From NCBI GenBank assembly GCA_900549085.1, contig URMO01000038.1, positions 1 through 18,474 of the forward strand: DNA of 18,474 nt, read 5' to 3'. The first letter of the stretch is position 1. The number at the start of each line of letters is the position of its first letter. The notes below the pieces were generated by a model, which searched no databases, was not told where the DNA came from, and was given only the letters and a program-made list of their open reading frames with translations. The stretch comes from an uncultured Collinsella sp. (GTDB lineage: Bacteria > Actinomycetota > Coriobacteriia > Coriobacteriales > Coriobacteriaceae). Below, in pieces: positions 15,357-18,474 of the stretch. The translations under genes were made by a program, and so were the position numbers.

Positions 15357-16496
15357 TTAGTAATCCACCGCCGCGGGGCTGTTCATCCAGTCGCTCACGA
15401 ACGCGCCGTAACGGCCCTCGATAATGGCCTGGCGGGCACGCTGCATAAGGTTGAGCAGGTAGTAGATGTTGTGCATCGACAGCAGAATGCCGCCGAGCAT
15501 CTCCTTCTGCGTGACCATGTGGCGAATGAGCGCGCGGCTGTAGCCGCCCGTGCACACCGGGCAGGTGCAGGTGGGATCGATGGGGCCGTCGTCGTGCGCA
15601 AAGCGCGCGTTGCGGAAGTTGAGGCGACCCTCGCTCGAAAACGCCGTGCCCATGCGGCCGGTGCGCGTCGGCAGCACGCAGTCGAACATGTCGATGCCCA
15701 CACCCACACCGCGCACGAGGGTGGTGGGGTTGCCGACGCCCATCAAGTAGCGCGGCTTGTGCTTGGGCATGTACTCACTCGTGAGCGGCGCCAGCGTCTC
15801 GAACATGGTCTCGTGGTCCTCGCCCACCGAATAGCCGCCGATGCCGTAACCAGGGAAGTCACCGCACTCCTCCAGATGGCGCAGCGAGCGCAGGCGCAGG
15901 TCCAGGTGCATGCCGCCCTGAACGATGCCAAAGAGCGCCTGGTCGTCGCGGGTATGAGCCTTATAGCAGCGCTCGGCCCACATGCTCGACAGCTCAACGG
16001 CGCGCTCAACGTAGGCGCGCGTGGCGGGATAGCCCGGGCACTGGTCGAGCTGCATGCAGATGTCGGAGCCGAGCTTCATGGCGATTTCCATGTTGTCCTC
16101 GGGCGTCCAGAACACGTGGCGGCCATCGTAGTCGTTGACGATAAAGCGCACGCCCTCGTCGGTGAGCTTGACGGCGTCGTTGTGGCTGAACACCTGGAAG
16201 CCACCCGAATCGGTAAGAATGGGACCGTGCCAGTTCATAAACTTGTGCAGGCCGCCCAGCTCGGCAATGGTGTCCTCGCCGGGACGCATGGACAGGTGAT
16301 AGGTGTTGGCAAGCACGATCTGGGCGCCGAGCTGTTTGACGGTCTCGGTAGGAATACCCTTGACGTTTGCCTTGGTGCCCACGGGCATAAAGATTGGCGT
16401 CTCGATGTCACCGTGCGGGGTGTGCAGTACGCCGGCACGCGCGTGCGTCGTCGGGTCCTCGGCGATCAGGTCGAATTTAAAAAGGTTCTGGTCCAT
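15357..16496 (-). CDS. tgt: Queuine/preQ1 tRNA-ribosyltransferase (tRNA-guanine transglycosylase)
   Basis: This 379-residue enzyme exchanges guanine 34 of GUN-anticodon tRNAs for a queuosine precursor. The catalytic Asp96 lies in TDSGGFQVF. The nucleophilic aspartate is in DMFDCVLPTR (269-278). The substrate pocket has GIVQGG and the zinc site is Cys310, Cys312, Cys315 and His342. All key residues are present and the length is normal. The start follows AAGGAG. A perfect TATAAT lies about 38 nt upstream. No queC/D/E/F or queA gene is in the window, so the precursor may come from elsewhere in the genome or be scavenged. Confidence 0.97.
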   Translation of the reverse strand: MDQNLFKFDLIAEDPTTHARAGVLHTPHGDIETPIFMPVGTKANVKGIPTETVKQLGAQIVLANTYHLSMRPGEDTIAELGGLHKFMNWHGPILTDSGGFQVFSHNDAVKLTDEGVRFIVNDYDGRHVFWTPEDNMEIAMKLGSDICMQLDQCPGYPATRAYVERAVELSSMWAERCYKAHTRDDQALFGIVQGGMHLDLRLRSLRHLEECGDFPGYGIGGYSVGEDHETMFETLAPLTSEYMPKHKPRYLMGVGNPTTLVRGVGVGIDMFDCVLPTRTGRMGTAFSSEGRLNFRNARFAHDDGPIDPTCTCPVCTGGYSRALIRHMVTQKEMLGGILLSMHNIYYLLNLMQRARQAIIEGRYGAFVSDWMNSPAAVDY

Positions 16497-16533
16497 AAAC
16501 TGGAACTCCTTGGTTGTGGTTCATACGCAAACC

Positions 16534-16539
16534 ATTATA
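16534..16539 (-). promoter_or_regulatory. Candidate -10 box of tgt
   Basis: TATAAT on the minus strand is about 38 nt before the tgt start codon. No good -35 hexamer lies 17 nt upstream, so the promoter may be weak or activator-assisted. I saw no clear preQ1 riboswitch fold between it and the start. Confidence 0.5.
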
Positions 16540-16626
16540 CGGGCAACCCGCAAGGAGCACCGACTCGACAGAAACTGACGCAAAGGGGGCAGCAAACGAG
16601 CGTGGATTTTCGGACGCCCATCTCAT

Positions 16627-16690
16627 GAGAGTGGATAATCTCCCACTTTTGCCCGAAACACAGACCAAAAATGGGAGATTATCCACTCTC
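16627..16690. repeat. Perfect 19-bp inverted repeat with 26-nt loop
   Basis: The arm at 16627-16645 (GAGAGTGGATAATCTCCCA) is exactly complementary to 16672-16690. The loop has CTTTT near its left end and AAAAA at its right, which extends pairing past a bulge. It lies in the 424-nt gap between tgt and the dehydrogenase, more than 85 nt upstream of the tgt -10. That gap holds no supported gene. Confidence 0.8.
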
Positions 16691-16701
16691 GTTCGGCGGG
16701 T

Positions 16702-16728
16702 ACTCATTTAAGTACGTCCCCAATGAGT
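16702..16728. repeat. Small hairpin with ACGTCCCC loop
   Basis: ACTCATT (16702-16708) pairs with AATGAGT (16722-16728). The 13-nt loop contains ACGTCCCC, a string that recurs in other intergenic regions of the window. Confidence 0.5.
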
Positions 16729-16778
16729 GGAGCTATTTACCAGCCACGCCAACGCCGATGTTTTGGGAATGTCAGCGA

Positions 16779-16878
16779 GCGGTCGCCAGAGCGAACAAAT
16801 TGGCATGAAAAGAGGACGGCATAGACCTTCTGGTCATGCCGCCCTCTTTGAATGACAAGTTGTCGCTCTGGCGACCGC
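16779..16878. terminator. 100-nt hairpin, likely bidirectional terminator of the dehydrogenase gene
   Basis: GCGGTCGCCAGAGCGA (16779-16794) pairs perfectly with 16863-16878. A second stem, AAGAGG-A-CGGCAT (16810-16822) with 16836-16848, ends in GACC/GGTC around TTCT. On the minus strand the inner stem is followed by TCTTTTC, a modest U tract. This fits a terminator for the minus-strand dehydrogenase, but the perfect outer stem makes it larger than needed. Confidence 0.65.
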
Positions 16879-16890
16879 GCAGCGTCGGCC

Positions 16891-16919
16891 GGTCCGCCGT
16901 TCGGTAGAACGGCGGAACC
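16891..16919 (-). terminator. Hairpin abutting the dehydrogenase stop codon
   Basis: GGTCCGCCGTTC (16891-16902) pairs with GAACGGCGGAACC (16907-16919) with one bulged base and a 4-nt loop. It starts one nt past the stop codon. No U tract follows; together with the larger hairpin downstream it probably defines the 3' end. Confidence 0.5.
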
Positions 16920-16920
16920 C

Positions 16921-17721
16921 TTAAGGCCGCTGGCCCATGCCGCCCTCGAGGGTGACAGTCTCGCCGTTCATGTACTTAAAGTCGGGGCCGCAGAGCTGAA
17001 CGACCACGCGGCCAATCTCCTTCTCGACATCGCCGTAATGGCCTGCCACCGGCATGTGGACGTTGGCCTTGAACGCCTCGGGATAGGCATCCTGGAAGTT
17101 CTCGAGCGCAGCGGTCCAAGCAAGCGGGCACACGATGTTGACGTTGATGCCGTCCTTGCCCCACTCGTTGGCGGCAACGCGAGTCAGGCCGCGGATGCCC
17201 TCCTTGGCAGCGGCATAGCTGCACTGGCCGTAGTTGCCAAACAGGCCGGCGCCCGAGGCAAAGTTGACAACGGAGCCCTTGGTCTCCTTCAGGTGCGGAT
17301 AGGCCTTCTGCATGTACAGATAGGTGGCATACAGGCCGGAGTAAATGGCCAGGTTAAACTGATCCATGGTGTGGTCGGCGATGGTCACGCCCGAGGCGCT
17401 GGCCTGAGCGTTGTTGACGACGGCGTCGATGCGGCCGAACTCCTCGATGGCCTTGTCGATGACGTTCTGGACGACGGCCTCGTTGTCCTGACCAGCCGAG
17501 ACATCGGCCTGAACAGGCAGAACCTTGATGCCGTACTCGGCCTCGAGGGACTCCTTGGCAGCCTCGAGCTTGGCAACGTTGCGGCCGGTAATGACGAGGT
17601 TTGCGCCCTCTTTGGCAAAAGCGATATCGATGCCGTAGCCGATGGAGCCAGCGGAGCCGTCCTTAAGCGTGGCCTTGCCGCCGCCGGTGACGATTACGGT
17701 CTTACCAGTGAAAAGTCCCAT
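16921..17721 (-). CDS. Short-chain dehydrogenase/reductase (SDR)
   Basis: This 266-residue Rossmann-fold oxidoreductase uses NAD(P)H. The catalytic residues are Ser156 (NFAS), Tyr169 and Lys173 (SYAAAKEG), with the Ser-Tyr spacing of 13 usual for the family. The nucleotide-binding part reads TGGGK then SIGYGID; about eleven residues lie between where most classical SDRs have only three or four (TGxxxGIG), so the glycine loop is extended. NNAQ (103-106) replaces the common NNAG, and ADVS (72-75) is typical. The start at 17721 follows AAAGGA; a longer frame adds 16 basic residues. The substrate is unknown; hydroxysteroid, polyketide or sugar-alcohol dehydrogenases are all compatible with the fold. 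Confidence 0.9.
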   Translation of the reverse strand: MGLFTGKTVIVTGGGKATLKDGSAGSIGYGIDIAFAKEGANLVITGRNVAKLEAAKESLEAEYGIKVLPVQADVSAGQDNEAVVQNVIDKAIEEFGRIDAVVNNAQASASGVTIADHTMDQFNLAIYSGLYATYLYMQKAYPHLKETKGSVVNFASGAGLFGNYGQCSYAAAKEGIRGLTRVAANEWGKDGINVNIVCPLAWTAALENFQDAYPEAFKANVHMPVAGHYGDVEKEIGRVVVQLCGPDFKYMNGETVTLEGGMGQRP

Positions 17722-18015
17722 ACAAAGTCCTTTCGAATCGCGACGGGCACGCCCGCCGACTGCGCGCATCCAACTTCACGCGCCAAAAGCTGAAATGCAA
17801 CTTTAGCGGGTTCAAGTGAAAAATAAAGGCTGCAGCAGGCGAACGGCACAACGTCATTCGGCGAAGGGGATGTCAAGCACAAACTGAATAAGAAGGCCGA
17901 ATTTTTGTCAGCCAAACGAGTCATCGAACACGTTTTGAAACTTTGCTGCGGCGCGCGGGATGTCGGCGCGAGACTTTATCATAGGGTGACAAACAACGAT
18001 GAGGAGCACATGCCT
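17722..18015. other. Divergent intergenic region of the dehydrogenase and the acidic protein
   Basis: This AT-richer stretch of 294 nt separates two divergent genes. On the minus strand TTGACA (complement of 17871-17876) is a consensus -35, but the hexamer 17 nt on is a poor -10. On the plus strand TATCAT (17977-17982) is a possible -10 about 34 nt before the acidic ORF without a matching -35. I see no gene or strong hairpin here. Confidence 0.4.
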
Positions 18016-18474
18016 ATGACAGACGAGCTGGACCCCCAGACTCAACAGCATATTGATGATTCAGCAGACGTCGCCGCAGATACCGACTCTGCGACCTGCA
18101 ATGATACCGACGTCGACGACGCCACTCTGGATAACGGCGCTGCGACGGAAATCCCTGCGGCCGAAGATGCCGGCGAGCAAAACGACGATTCGGACGCTCA
18201 GGACGCCGCCCCCGAAAAGGACGCCGCCCCGCAAGCAGAAGGCCCCATCGAGGTGTCTTCGGAAGAAGAGCTCGATGCCGTCATGGACTCCATGATGGAT
18301 GCCGTCAAAGCGATGAAAGACGCCGTGTCCGACGCTGATATCGACGCCGAAGAAGAGGAGGCCGCCGAGGCCGCCTCGACCTTCGTGCCCGGCGAGACCC
18401 CCGTTGCCGACCAAGGCAGCACCATGCCCTCGTTCCTGCAGCTCGAGCATCCCACCATTGGTGCCGATGCAGTC
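18016..18474 (+). CDS. Very acidic N-terminal region of an unidentified protein (runs off window)
   Basis: The frame is open from ATG 18016 to the window edge, giving 153 residues with no stop. GAGGAG lies nine nt upstream of 18016; an ATG two codons earlier (18010) is too close to that site. About 29 percent of residues are Asp or Glu and only about three are Lys, with many Ala; no signal peptide or membrane helix is visible. A possible helix with Met-rich repeats (DAVMDSMMDAVKAMKDAV) lies near residues 90-107, and composition becomes less acidic at PSFLQLEHPTIGADAV. I do not recognise the family. It looks like a disordered acidic leader to a folded domain that begins beyond the window. Confidence 0.75.
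   Translation, partial: MTDELDPQTQQHIDDSADVAADTDSATCNDTDVDDATLDNGAATEIPAAEDAGEQNDDSDAQDAAPEKDAAPQAEGPIEVSSEEELDAVMDSMMDAVKAMKDAVSDADIDAEEEEAAEAASTFVPGETPVADQGSTMPSFLQLEHPTIGADAV

Noticed and set aside
16497..16600. Possible preQ1 riboswitch before tgt
   Set aside because: I looked for a small pseudoknot with an A-rich tail close to the ribosome site and did not see one; there is only a -10 box and a short GC patch.
15327..16628. 433-codon open frame on the plus strand
   Set aside because: It is antisense to tgt, whose catalytic and zinc residues are intact.
18061..18450. 129-codon minus-strand Gly/Val/His-rich frame
   Set aside because: It mirrors the acidic plus-strand ORF, which has a Shine-Dalgarno and continues past the window edge.

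Overview
The window is about 18.5 kb of GC-rich, densely coded bacterial chromosome. Codon positions three are strongly G/C, which produces long antisense shadow frames. Gene content and protein style suggest a Coriobacteriia actinomycete, most likely a gut Collinsella: a zinc-type P1B ATPase with a separate HMA protein, pstSCAB with a twin-arginine lipoprotein PstS, a Uup-type ABC-F protein, DegV, a PepV-type dipeptidase and self-complementary GTCCC-bearing intergenic elements. The genus is an inference from recollection, not from a search. No tRNA, rRNA, CRISPR array, transposase or phage gene was seen.

Layout. Bases 1-2795 (+) are a metal-efflux operon: a SmtB/CzrA-like zinc sensor, a 72-residue free HMA metallochaperone and a Zn/Cd/Pb ATPase. 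Three copies of one operator-like palindrome lie before the first and third genes. A 127-nt hairpin (2812-2938) follows, then a convergent DtxR/MntR-family regulator (3076-3465, -). Next on the minus strand are a Cof-type HAD phosphatase and a Uup-type ABC-F ATPase (3677-6313), then the phosphate uptake operon pstS-pstC-pstA-pstB (10178 down to 6519), closed by a clear terminator and lacking phoU. A PepV-like dipeptidase and a Gph-like HAD phosphatase (10476-12629, -) are divergent from degV (12786-13646, +). A YafQ/DinJ-type toxin-antitoxin pair (13740-14350, -), a LOG-family nucleotide hydrolase (14464-15222, -), tgt (15357-16496, -) and a short-chain dehydrogenase (16921-17721, -) follow. 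The window ends inside a very acidic open reading frame on the plus strand (18016 onward).

How parts work together. The first operon should sense excess zinc or cadmium and export it; the nearby DtxR-type protein senses a different divalent metal, but no obvious target gene is in the window. pstSCAB forms a complete high-affinity phosphate importer. The remaining genes are housekeeping or small accessory modules. The least explained signals are the intergenic inverted repeats, the terminator-like hairpin 25 nt before the LOG start codon, the triplicated metal-sensor operator and the mixed metal-ligand set of the DtxR-type regulator.
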